Assembly (NCBI GenBank): GCA_030654015.1
Contig: JAURYI010000123.1
Coordinates: 1 to 64,000 of the forward strand
Direction: 5' to 3'
Source: Methylococcales bacterium
Lineage (GTDB): Bacteria; Pseudomonadota; Gammaproteobacteria; Methylococcales; Methylomonadaceae
Length of the DNA: 64,000 bases
Shown here: positions 1 through 9,312 of the stretch, one piece after another
Position numbering within the stretch: the first letter of the stretch is position 1
Layout of the letters: each line of letters begins with the position of its first letter
Program-made: the position numbers and the translations under genes
The notes under the pieces: model-generated
What the model was told of the DNA's origin: nothing
Databases searched by the model: none
What the model saw: the letters and a program-made list of their open reading frames with translations, nothing else

Positions 1-3000
1 GATGCTGATAGACCGCACGCAACTCTTTCGCCATAAATTTTTCCGCGCTTTCCAATTTGGTTTTATTGGGATCTCGCATATTGGAGATGTACATTTGCGG
101 GGCTTTGCCGTCTAAGTGCTGGACGGCAAGCGAAATGCCGCCCATAAATTCAAACGGATGGTCAGTATCCAGTAAGCCGCGTAAATTAGACGAACGCGAG
201 AACACCACCGCGCTAGTGCCTTTCAGCTGCGCCGCGTAGGTATTGACCTCTTTTCCAGCTGCATCTTGCAGTTTTTTGCTCCAGTTAGCAGGATTAGGTC
301 CGTAGCTCCATGACATTCTGTCCAAATACAGGTTTGCCAGTTTGCCGTCGTCTTTTTCCCATTTATCAGAAGCCAGCGTTGCTTTGGGTAATTTAGTGCC
401 GTATTCACCGCTTTGTTCGCCGAAAATGCGCGTCAGGGCAAATTCTTCCGCCTTGTTTTCCTCAATGCCTTGTTTGATAAAATCGGCTTTAATACGCTGG
501 GTATTAGCACGCACAAAATTGACGTTATCGGCTTCGTCCAGTTTAGCCACCATGACGATGGCTTCATTAAAGCGTTCCATGACATTGGGGAACTGGTCTC
601 GATATAATCCGTTGATGGAAATAATGGTATCTATGCGCGGTCTGCCCAATTCGGCTTGGGGAATGACTTCAATTCCCGTAACGCGCCCGCCTGCATCCCA
701 GACAGGTTTTACGCCCATTGCCGCCATAATCTGCGCTTCCAGCATTCCCATGTGGCGCATGGTTTCTGAGCTGAACATGGTGAACGTCAGTTTTTCGGGC
801 AGTTGACCTGCATGAGCTTGTTTATAATTGACAATCAGGTCTTCAATGGATTTTTTACCTGCGTCATAAGCGGCACGAGTCGGCACACGCGAGGGATCAA
901 AGCCGTACATATTGCGCCCTGTCGGTAATGAGTCGGGGTTACGAATGGGATCGCCGCCATAAGAAGGATTTATCCAGCGTGACGCTAACACCGCGCTCAC
1001 GCCTTCTATTTCATGTTTGGCGTATAAATCAATCAGGTATTTGCGCCCCAGTTCCATTTGAGTGCGCAGTTTTTCATCACTGAGTTCGGTTAATGGTTTA
1101 TCGGAAAATACCCATTCTTCAACAAATTGATAGGGTTTGGATTGTTGCAGTTGTTTGTAATCGGCTTGAAAAGTGGCTTTGGCATCAATACCCAAGGCTG
1201 CATAGTAAGGTTGCCCCAGCATCTGCATCACGTTACTGATTAAATGCCCGCGTTCGGCATCTTTGCCCAAGGTATGCAAACCCAAAGGCTGCATGGCTGA
1301 ACCCAGTTCTTCCAGATAATTTTCAATATCGCGTAACGACTCTTCAAAGTTAGCCGCCAAATTTTCAGGCGTGATTTTTAAATCCTTGGCGATATTCATT
1401 TTAATCGCTTGGTCGATAATGGATTGCCGACTGCTGATTTTCACAGGGCCGTCATCCAACGCACGGTATTCACGAATGGTGTCGTTAATGTTGACAAACT
1501 CATCCGATAAACCTGCGGGTGCAAACGCAGGGGTTTGATAACTGACAATTACCCCGCGTCCACGGCGTTTAACGTGTATGGCTTCGCTGATATTGTCAAT
1601 GATGTACGGGTAGATAACAGGCACATTGCCGACCAGCAAATTGGGGTAGTCGAATGCCCATAAGCCGCGCTCTTTACCTTGTGACCATTCTTGTGAGCCA
1701 TGGGTACCAAAGTGGATAATGGCATTGGCGGCGAATTGTTCACGAATCCACAAATAACCCGCCAGATACGAATGATTAAGCGGTAATTTGGTGTCATGAA
1801 ACATTTTTTTCTCATCTTCATCGGTCGCCATTTCACCACGAGCAGGTTGCGGCATCATCACTAAATTACCCAATTTCATACGCGGGATGACAAAACCGCG
1901 CACACCGTCTTTATCGGCTAACCATTTCGCTTTTTCAGGTTCGCCAAAGGCTTTATTAACGTCCGCTTGCACCGATTCAGGCAAGGTGGCAAACCATTTT
2001 TTGTAAGTGTCCAGCGGCAAAAAATCCCAATGCGGGGTTTTCATCAGCGCGTCTATTTCGCCGCGTCGATAACGCGGTCTGAGCATGGTGGCAACAGCAT
2101 CAATAATTTGCTGTTCGTTAGCTTTATCAAAGACATAACCTTCCGCGCGCAGTTGGTCAATCAGGTATTCAATCGAGCGCGGGACGTTCATATTGGACGC
2201 GCCCTGATTTTTTTCACCCGGGGGATGATTCCAGAATAACAGCGCGACTTTTTTATCGACATTTTTTAGCGTTTGTAATTTGGCAAGATTCATCGCTTTG
2301 CCCGTCAACAGTGCCATTTGTTCAGGCATCGGCACCATTTCGCCGCCTTCGTTAGCGGCTAATACCACAGGGTCTTGCAGTCCGATGTATTCGGCATTGG
2401 TGAGTGTGAACGGCAGATAAAAACTGCTGACACCTGCTAAATCTTGGTAATAATCAGCGCGTGTGCCTGTGCGATACGACAGGATATTAATGACAGGAAT
2501 GCCCATTGCTTGATGCCACGCTTTGCGACCATCGGGATTCATGCCTAAAAAAGTATTGACCATCAACACGTTGGCGATAATTTTGCCATCCATTGTTAAT
2601 AACGGCTCATTAACAGCAACACTTTGCGCGGCTTTGGGATTCGGAAAACCCCTGTCTGTTGCTGTTGTCGGTGCGGATTCAGGGCGACCGCGTGGTCTTT
2701 CGCCGCTGGGTGCAGCTTGCGCGCTACCGGCTTCTGGACGATCACTGCTCGCTGGCGCAGTCGGTCTGCCGCCTACTTTTTCGGCTTCGTTTCGACCGAC
2801 GCGGGTGGCACGATAAAAAATCAACGGTACACCGCCTGCTTTTTCAATACTATCAATGGTTTCGTCAAGCATCCGCAATTGACCATCGGAAATATGGCTG
2901 GAAGAGGACTCCATGGCAATCACGGGATTATTCTGCCATTTTTTACCCGTTTGCGTTTCCCACCATGTCAAATAAGCGGGCAGATTATCAAAAATCAACT

Positions 3001-3538
3001 CGGCAAATTTTGGGTGATAAATCCCGCCATTCGGCAATTTCATCGGCTCAGCAATTTTGCTGACATCACCGCCTGTCAGCAGGGCGTTTAAATACTGAAA
3101 TAATCGTTCATGATTAATCGGCGTACCACCTGCGTAATAATCAAACAAGCGTTCCGCCACCGCCGCCTCAAGATTGACAGGCTTAAGCCGATTGGGCGGA
3201 TTCATCATGTTAATACTCAGCGTAGGTAATGCGTTGTTAGTCATCGCTCCTGCACTGACACGCTCAATCAGCGTTATATCTTCATTACGCGGCGCGTCAA
3301 TAATCACCATAGTGGCATTTTCCAGCACCCGCTTCACGCCCGCTTCACCGTCGCGGTCAACCTGTGTCCACGCCAGTGCAACACCTTGTTTTTTGGCGGC
3401 CTGCTCCATGAGCTTGAATTTTTGTTCCAGCACAAACTGCGTGGATAACAGACCGATTTTAACTTGCGCGGCGGCGGGCATTGCCGCCGACACCCAAAAA
3501 ATAAGCCATAACAGATTAATTGAATTAAATTGCTTCAT
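1..3538 (-). CDS. CobN-like cobaltochelatase / Mg-chelatase H family protein with N-terminal signal peptide (partial, runs off left edge)
   Basis: Not in the ORF track because it has no stop inside the window. Reverse-strand frame from ATG at 3538 (MKQFNSINLLWLIFWVSAAMPAAAQVKIGLLSTQFVLEQKF...) is in the same frame at position 4. CobN-type segments read: IIHFGTHGSQEWSQGKERGLWAFDYPNLLVGNVPVIYPYIIDNISEAIHVKRRGRGVIVSYQTP and SRSSNLRGLLDTDHPFEFMGGISLAVQHLDG. Confidence 0.85.
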   Translation of the reverse strand, partial: MKQFNSINLLWLIFWVSAAMPAAAQVKIGLLSTQFVLEQKFKLMEQAAKKQGVALAWTQVDRDGEAGVKRVLENATMVIIDAPRNEDITLIERVSAGAMTNNALPTLSINMMNPPNRLKPVNLEAAVAERLFDYYAGGTPINHERLFQYLNALLTGGDVSKIAEPMKLPNGGIYHPKFAELIFDNLPAYLTWWETQTGKKWQNNPVIAMESSSSHISDGQLRMLDETIDSIEKAGGVPLIFYRATRVGRNEAEKVGGRPTAPASSDRPEAGSAQAAPSGERPRGRPESAPTTATDRGFPNPKAAQSVAVNEPLLTMDGKIIANVLMVNTFLGMNPDGRKAWHQAMGIPVINILSYRTGTRADYYQDLAGVSSFYLPFTLTNAEYIGLQDPVVLAANEGGEMVPMPEQMALLTGKAMNLAKLQTLKNVDKKVALLFWNHPPGEKNQGASNMNVPRSIEYLIDQLRAEGYVFDKANEQQIIDAVATMLRPRYRRGEIDALMKTPHWDFLPLDTYKKWFATLPESVQADVNKAFGEPEKAKWLADKDGVRGFVIPRMKLGNLVMMPQPARGEMATDEDEKKMFHDTKLPLNHSYLAGYLWIREQFAANAIIHFGTHGSQEWSQGKERGLWAFDYPNLLVGNVPVIYPYIIDNISEAIHVKRRGRGVIVSYQTPAFAPAGLSDEFVNINDTIREYRALDDGPVKISSRQSIIDQAIKMNIAKDLKITPENLAANFEESLRDIENYLEELGSAMQPLGLHTLGKDAERGHLISNVMQMLGQPYYAALGIDAKATFQADYKQLQQSKPYQFVEEWVFSDKPLTELSDEKLRTQMELGRKYLIDLYAKHEIEGVSAVLASRWINPSYGGDPIRNPDSLPTGRNMYGFDPSRVPTRAAYDAGKKSIEDLIVNYKQAHAGQLPEKLTFTMFSSETMRHMGMLEAQIMAAMGVKPVWDAGGRVTGIEVIPQAELGRPRIDTIISINGLYRDQFPNVMERFNEAIVMVAKLDEADNVNFVRANTQRIKADFIKQGIEENKAEEFALTRIFGEQSGEYGTKLPKATLASDKWEKDDGKLANLYLDRMSWSYGPNPANWSKKLQDAAGKEVNTYAAQLKGTSAVVFSRSSNLRGLLDTDHPFEFMGGISLAVQHLDGKAPQMYISNMRDPNKTKLESAEKFMAKELRAVYQH

Positions 3539-3605
3539 AGCGATATTTTTATGTTGAATAATTTAGAAACAAAGTAGCTGCGGATTTATCGCATCGACCT
3601 GTGTT

Positions 3606-4349
3606 TTAAGCGTCTAAACGAGCCGCTGCCGTATTCCAATTAAGTAACTTATCAATCACTGCCTGTAAATAATCTTTGCGAAGATTTTGGTAATCCAGAT
3701 AATAGGCGTGTTCATAAATATCAATGGTCAGTAGCGGTTTTAAGCCGTGTATCTCAGGATTATCAAGGTTATTGAGCGTCATCATGTTAAGTTTACCCTT
3801 ATGTTCAACCAGCCAGAGATAGCCTGAACCCGTATGGGCAACGCCCAGATCACGAAACTTGGTTTTAAAGGTCGCGTAATCGCCAAAAGCAGTGTCTATC
3901 AAGGTGAGTAATTTTCCAGTCGGTTTCACCGCGTCGCCGCCATTCGGCATCATGCTGCCCCAATAAAAATCATGGTTGACCACAGACGCTGCACCGTTAA
4001 ACACTTTGTTCATGGCGGGTTTATTGGCGGTGGCACGCATGATTGCATTTATGCTTTTACCCATATACTGACTGTTTTCAGGCAGACGCAGCGCGTCATT
4101 GAGACTTTTTAACGCACCCAGCTGGTGTTTGTTGTAATGAAAGCCAACCGTTCTCGCGCTGATGATAGGTTCAAGAGCCGCTTCGGCATAAGGCAGTGGC
4201 GGGGCAGGGAAAACGGGTGCCGCCTCAGGGATAACAGCAGGTGCATCTGCTGCTATCACCAAACGAGAGCCGCCCAGTGCAATAGTCGCGACGGTCGCAC
4301 TGGCAATACTGGCAGCGGTTAAAAATTTTCTACGCGATATTTCGGTCAT
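3606..4349 (-). CDS. Tat-exported Fe/Mn superoxide dismutase-like protein with altered second-sphere residues
   Basis: N-terminal twin-arginine motif SRRKFLTAASIASATVATIALGG; SOD-fold motifs FHYNKHQ, VNHDFYWGSM, DIYEHAYYLDYQNLRKDYL. Confidence 0.85.
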   Translation of the reverse strand: MTEISRRKFLTAASIASATVATIALGGSRLVIAADAPAVIPEAAPVFPAPPLPYAEAALEPIISARTVGFHYNKHQLGALKSLNDALRLPENSQYMGKSINAIMRATANKPAMNKVFNGAASVVNHDFYWGSMMPNGGDAVKPTGKLLTLIDTAFGDYATFKTKFRDLGVAHTGSGYLWLVEHKGKLNMMTLNNLDNPEIHGLKPLLTIDIYEHAYYLDYQNLRKDYLQAVIDKLLNWNTAAARLDA

Positions 4350-4407
4350 TAAAGAATCCTTTTAGTGGGGTGTGTTTAAAGTGAAAGACAAACTTTATAA
4401 AACGTCA

Positions 4408-5682
4408 TTAAATGCTTTTTAAACGGGCATCATGAATACGTTTCGCTTTGCGTTTTTTCAGCCACTGAATAATGCCTGTTACCATCAACAGTAACGGCGC
4501 GAAACCTGTAATCAACACCATGATGCGTCCTGTAGTGCCGAGAATTTCGCCGTTGTGCAAGGGCAGTTGCAGGTTCACAAACGCAGTACCCGCATTAAAT
4601 TTAAACGGGTCGCGGACTTGCAGGAATTTACCGCTGTATTGATCCACCCAGATATTGGTCGCGCCTTTACTGCGAATTTCACCGACTTGCCGTCCAGTCA
4701 CGCGAATGCTGTCATCGGCTTTTTTCGCCAGCACTAAACGCTGAATGTCGATATTGGGATAAGCCGCTTCAACTGCCAGAACAATGGCTTCGGGCGATAG
4801 CGGTGCCGCCCCGTTAGCGGGTGCGGATTTTGTTCTTGCATTCATTTGCATCATCGCCGCCATGCCTGTCATGTTGTCCAGTGGCGAGAAATAATTCACA
4901 ACAGGCTTAAAAACTTCGGGCAGATTGAAATACACACCAGAAAATGCAACCACCATCAGAACAACAGCGGTATAAATCCCCACCGTTTTATGCAGGTCAA
5001 TGTTAAAGCGGGTAAAACTGGCATTTTTCTTAATGGTAAACGCTTGTTTGATTTTGCTTAATTTCGGCCACCACAAATAAATGCCCGTCATTGTCAGCAC
5101 CAAAGTCAGTAATGCTGTGATGCCCATAATCAATTTACCCGTATCATCGAGTAGCAGGTTGGCGTGCAGTAGCAATACGATGGTCATTAACGAATCATTT
5201 CTGACGCGGTCGCCTAACACCTGTCCTGTATACGGATTCACCATGACTTCGTGTAAGGGGGCGTGCATCATTTTATGTTCTTTACCGTCGTGTGCTTTGT
5301 GTTCCATCGGCACTTCGTAGCGAACAAGCAACACATCATCCGCGTCTTCGGGTAACTGCATATTAGTCGCAGGAGCTTTGATGGGCGATCCCTGATTGGC
5401 AGCCGCTATCAGCATTGACAAAGGCAGGTGTTGTTGCCCTGCTTCGACCTGCATGATGTCGGAATTAAGCCATTTGTCGATAGCGTGATCGTAAACCAGC
5501 AAGCTGCCTGTCAGACCTGCCATGACCAGAAATGCACCCAGCCAAAGGGTGATATAGAGATGCAGTTTTAACAGCACTTTGCGCAAGGTGATTTTTTTTA
5601 GTGCCGCTAGTATTTTTGCAGGATGTTTGCCTGTTACGCGAGCAGGCTCAGCGATAGGTGATAATGGATCAATGGTTGACAT
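4408..5682 (-). CDS. PepSY-associated TM helix family protein
   Basis: ORF 4408..5745; ATG at 5682 has a good upstream AGGAG (MSTIDPLSPIAEPARV...). PepSY-TM architecture: LHLYITLWLGAFLVMAGLTGSLLVYDHAIDKWLN, DLHKTVGIYTAVVLMVVAFSGVYFNLPEVF, C-terminal LPLHNGEILGTTGRIMVLITGFAPLLLMVTGIIQWLKKRKAKR. Confidence 0.85.
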   Translation of the reverse strand: MSTIDPLSPIAEPARVTGKHPAKILAALKKITLRKVLLKLHLYITLWLGAFLVMAGLTGSLLVYDHAIDKWLNSDIMQVEAGQQHLPLSMLIAAANQGSPIKAPATNMQLPEDADDVLLVRYEVPMEHKAHDGKEHKMMHAPLHEVMVNPYTGQVLGDRVRNDSLMTIVLLLHANLLLDDTGKLIMGITALLTLVLTMTGIYLWWPKLSKIKQAFTIKKNASFTRFNIDLHKTVGIYTAVVLMVVAFSGVYFNLPEVFKPVVNYFSPLDNMTGMAAMMQMNARTKSAPANGAAPLSPEAIVLAVEAAYPNIDIQRLVLAKKADDSIRVTGRQVGEIRSKGATNIWVDQYSGKFLQVRDPFKFNAGTAFVNLQLPLHNGEILGTTGRIMVLITGFAPLLLMVTGIIQWLKKRKAKRIHDARLKSI

Positions 5683-5766
5683 ATTCTTTACTCCTGAGTT
5701 GTTGCTTTTGAATAAATACTTAAAAATCCGTTCAAGCTGTGACACCTGAAAGGTCGTGGCAAAGCG

Positions 5767-8118
5767 TTAATAGTTGTATTCGACACCTGCGCGGATTTGG
5801 AACGGACTGTCGCTGATGCCCGCAATTCCTAAATAGGTTTGGGTGTTGTTGGCATTGGAGGTGACGCGCGAGCTGTATTTGGTGTTTAACAAATTGAGGG
5901 CTTGCAGTGATACTGTCCAGTTTTGGTATTGATAGCTGCTGCGTAAATTAAACAGCATGGGGCGTGAGTAGCTGTTGGTATTTTGGATGTTGGTTTGGTA
6001 ACGGCTTAGGTAGTCGGCTTCCAGTTCTACGCTTAAGTTTTTAACCGGATAAACGGTAACCCGTCCATTAACGTGATGTTTCGGTGCGCCGATCATGCTC
6101 ACGCCGCTTAATTTCACCGCACCTGCATTGAAGTTGTTCCAGAAGTTAAAGTTTAACGTATGTGCCACGTCAAACTTGATCATGTCATGCGGTTGGTAGG
6201 ATAGGCTGGTCTCAAAACCGCGTATGGTGACTTTACCGGGATTGCCTGAGTAAGAAGCGGTGGTTTTGGCGGCATTGGCGGTTCTAACACCGCGTGTCAC
6301 AATGGTATCAGGTAATCTCGACCATGCCGCACCGCACACCGAGGGGTTATCACTACACAATACGCTCGCGATGTAGTCATCTGTATTGGTTTCAAAGGCT
6401 GCTACGTCGTAGCTGAAGCCTTGGTCACGGAAAAAGCCGCGCAAGCCCAGTTGTTTGGTAATACTGGATTCAGGTTTTACGTTGTTATTAGGATAAATGG
6501 CAGTCACGTTGCTGCTCGCTCCCGGCACTAACCAGCCGTCAGCAACACCAAACCATAGCGTGTGGTCATGAACATATTCATAACTCAAGCCGCCTTTTTT
6601 AATCAGTTTGTTGTATTCCTGACGCTGGCTGCTCAGTGCGCCGCCTCTTGCATCGAAAGTTTGTGTGAAACGTTGTTGAATATCTTCGTAACGCAAGCCG
6701 AAGTTAAAACGTAAATTGTCCAGCGAAGATAAAAAGCCGCTGTTAAACAGACCGTTCATCGGTGAAAATTCGTACTGCATAAACGGCGCGATTTGCGTTT
6801 CGTTAAACAAACTGGCGGAGGCTTTATTGGTTGCCGCAAGACCGTTCGTCGTGCGATTCCAGATTTCAACATCCTGATAGCCGTTAAGTACGTCTACGCC
6901 GGTATAAACGCGCGATTTGATAAAATCAAAATCTTGGCGATACACGGTGTGCGCGTTGTTTTGTCCCGTATCAACGTGTTGTTCTGTTAAACCCGTAGCA
7001 CCGCCGCCGCCGCCCGGAAAAGCATCTGTGCCGCGTCTATCACGTTTGGAAAATGACACTTCTAATTCGCCGCCGTCACCGATTTGCCGTTTATAGGAGG
7101 CAAGCCCTGAGACGTATTTAAACTGTTGATATAAATTAGGTGTGGCAGGATTAACTTGTTCCCAGTTATCCACCCATTGTTGACGGCTAAGACTGCCCGC
7201 ATTTTCCTGATACCAGTCGGTGTAATCAAAGCGCAGGGTGAGTTTTGATACATCATCAGGGTGTAAAACAATTTTGCCCGTACCCGAAAGTCGTTCTGAT
7301 TTGCTGCGGTCGCGCCACGGATTGTATTTCAGCGCACTGACAGCGGCAAAATAGCCGATGTCATTGATAGCAGTGTCTTTGAGTGTGCCGCTGGCTGAAC
7401 CTTGGGTACGAAAATAATCATAAGAGCCGATTTCTTGTGATAGCGAATATTCTGGATGATCAGTGGGGTCTTTGGTGATGATATTAATCGTGCCGCCAAT
7501 CGCGTTGCTGGGGAATAACACCGAGGCAGGGCCGCGTATCACTTCCATTGCGGCAATTTCTTTGGGATTGATAGTATCAGTGTTGTTGGTGGTGTTGCCA
7601 TTAGAGGGCGAACCGACCATAAAACCATCCACTGCGCCATTGGTGTAAGATTTGCCGCCGTCGGCTATACGGATATTGCGCTGCATACTGACCCCTGGAA
7701 TACGTGCTAACTGCTCACGCAAAAGATCGACGTATTTCACTGTTTGCAGTTCCTGCTGATCAATAATGCTCCCTGCCAGCGGGGTGGTTTTAGTCAAACG
7801 TCCTAACTCGGTTCTTTTCTGCACGGGTATCGCATCGGTGTCTTCCGTCAGCCAGTTATCAATGTGCAATTGTTTATCAGAAACCGTCATTTCATTGAGT
7901 GCAGTAATCCGTTCTTCACTACTGGGTACATTCCGCGTTGCCGACGTTTTCGATTTTGCTGTTTTTGAATCTGATTTTTTAACCGTTTCAGCAGTCACTG
8001 GCGTTGTCATCGACAGAGCCAATGTAGGAACAGCTAACGCAATAACGGCAGCTTTAGTTAAATGATGTTTCGCGCTCTCTCTATTTAGTATGGAATGTTT
8101 ACAATTAATCACTAACAA
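5767..8118 (-). CDS. TonB-dependent receptor
   Basis: Plug motif (AAMEVIRGPASVLFPSNAIGGTINIITKDP), beta-barrel repeats, C-terminal aromatic end (FQIRAGVEYNY). Start codon ambiguous (TTG/GTG after AGGAG). Confidence 0.92.
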   Translation of the reverse strand: MLVINCKHSILNRESAKHHLTKAAVIALAVPTLALSMTTPVTAETVKKSDSKTAKSKTSATRNVPSSEERITALNEMTVSDKQLHIDNWLTEDTDAIPVQKRTELGRLTKTTPLAGSIIDQQELQTVKYVDLLREQLARIPGVSMQRNIRIADGGKSYTNGAVDGFMVGSPSNGNTTNNTDTINPKEIAAMEVIRGPASVLFPSNAIGGTINIITKDPTDHPEYSLSQEIGSYDYFRTQGSASGTLKDTAINDIGYFAAVSALKYNPWRDRSKSERLSGTGKIVLHPDDVSKLTLRFDYTDWYQENAGSLSRQQWVDNWEQVNPATPNLYQQFKYVSGLASYKRQIGDGGELEVSFSKRDRRGTDAFPGGGGGATGLTEQHVDTGQNNAHTVYRQDFDFIKSRVYTGVDVLNGYQDVEIWNRTTNGLAATNKASASLFNETQIAPFMQYEFSPMNGLFNSGFLSSLDNLRFNFGLRYEDIQQRFTQTFDARGGALSSQRQEYNKLIKKGGLSYEYVHDHTLWFGVADGWLVPGASSNVTAIYPNNNVKPESSITKQLGLRGFFRDQGFSYDVAAFETNTDDYIASVLCSDNPSVCGAAWSRLPDTIVTRGVRTANAAKTTASYSGNPGKVTIRGFETSLSYQPHDMIKFDVAHTLNFNFWNNFNAGAVKLSGVSMIGAPKHHVNGRVTVYPVKNLSVELEADYLSRYQTNIQNTNSYSRPMLFNLRSSYQYQNWTVSLQALNLLNTKYSSRVTSNANNTQTYLGIAGISDSPFQIRAGVEYNY

Positions 8119-8245
8119 CTCCTGTGTAACTTATTTTTATAATAGTTGAACAGCGTTAAAAGCAATTTATATACCATATAAAATTTTTATTAAATTCAAT
8201 GGCTTATTGTTTTAATTTTATAAAAGATAAGTTAATTAACACATT

Positions 8246-8265
8246 AACAGGTTAAATAACCTGTT
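8246..8265. promoter_or_regulatory. Perfect inverted repeat aacaggtta-aa-taacctgtt upstream of the TonB operon; candidate operator (or a weak terminator)
   Basis: 9-bp perfect arms around a 2-nt centre, in the divergent intergenic region 8119-8418. Confidence 0.35.
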
Positions 8266-8418
8266 TTTATACTGGAGAGATATACTTTGGCTTCATTCTT
8301 AGAAAACCAGTGTTTTAAGCGCAGGAATGATGAAAAATTGGACGACAATCCTATGGTCGAATTTATCAACTGATGGATTTTCAAGCTAAACTGTATAAAA
8401 ATTAATAGCGGTTTATTT

Positions 8419-9312
8419 ATGAACTGGAATACCATTACAGAACACATCTCAGCGGCAACGGGTCAGGCGTTTACTGCGCAATCAGTGCAAGCCCTGTCAG
8501 GTGGCGACATTAATGCGGCTTTTCGTCTGCAAGATACGCATAAGAGCTATTTTGTTAAACTTAACCGAGTTGAGCGGGTGGCAATGTTTGCCGCTGAATT
8601 TGCAGGACTACAAGCACTTGCACAAACGCAAACCTTACGAATGCCAGCCCCAGTAGTTTACGGACAAAGCAATAGCCATTCTTTTTTAGTATTGGAATAC
8701 CTTGAGTTAGGTCGCTCTCATCCTGCGTCTGATCGCTTATTAGGGCAACAGTTGGCGCGTTTGCATCAACAAGTCCAACCGTATTTTGGCTGGCATCGTG
8801 ATAATACAATTGGCAGCACCTTACAGCGCAATACACACACTGCCGACTGGCTGAGTTTTTGGCGTGAACATCGCTTAGGATTTCAATTGCAACTGGCTAT
8901 AAAAAATGGTTATGGCGGTCGTTTGCAAAATAAAGGCGAGCGGCTGTGCAGCGAATTAGGCGTATTTTTTACCAGCTATATGCCAACGCCTTCTTTGCTG
9001 CACGGTGATTTATGGGCAGGCAATGCCGCAACAGACAGGCAGGGGCAGCCTGTGGTTTTTGATCCCGCCTGTTATTACGGAGACCGAGAAGCAGACTTAG
9101 CCATGACCGAACTGTTTGGTGGCTTTAGTCAGGATTTTTATGCTGCTTATCAAGAAATTTGGGCATTAAATGAAGGCTATCGAGTCAGAAAATCGCTTTA
9201 CAACCTATATCATATTTTGAATCACCTTAATTTATTTGGTGATAATTATTTGCGGCAAGCTGAAAACGGCATAATTGCACTATTATCCGAAATAGGCGTT
9301 ACCCGCTCGTAA
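8419..9312 (+). CDS. Fructosamine kinase family protein
   Basis: LSGGDINAAFRL, FVKLN, LLHGDLWAGNA, FDPACYYGDREADLAMTELFGGF are hallmarks of fructosamine/ketosamine-3-kinases. Confidence 0.9.
   Translation: MNWNTITEHISAATGQAFTAQSVQALSGGDINAAFRLQDTHKSYFVKLNRVERVAMFAAEFAGLQALAQTQTLRMPAPVVYGQSNSHSFLVLEYLELGRSHPASDRLLGQQLARLHQQVQPYFGWHRDNTIGSTLQRNTHTADWLSFWREHRLGFQLQLAIKNGYGGRLQNKGERLCSELGVFFTSYMPTPSLLHGDLWAGNAATDRQGQPVVFDPACYYGDREADLAMTELFGGFSQDFYAAYQEIWALNEGYRVRKSLYNLYHILNHLNLFGDNYLRQAENGIIALLSEIGVTRS

Noticed and set aside
342-806. 154-aa plus-strand ORF and other plus-strand ORFs (e.g. 2523-2816, 2624-3091, 3174-3557)
   Set aside because: They are antisense to the open CobN-like frame on the minus strand, which has a signal peptide and recognisable family motifs.
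1549-1839. 96-aa minus-strand ORF
   Set aside because: Out-of-frame shadow inside the CobN-like gene.
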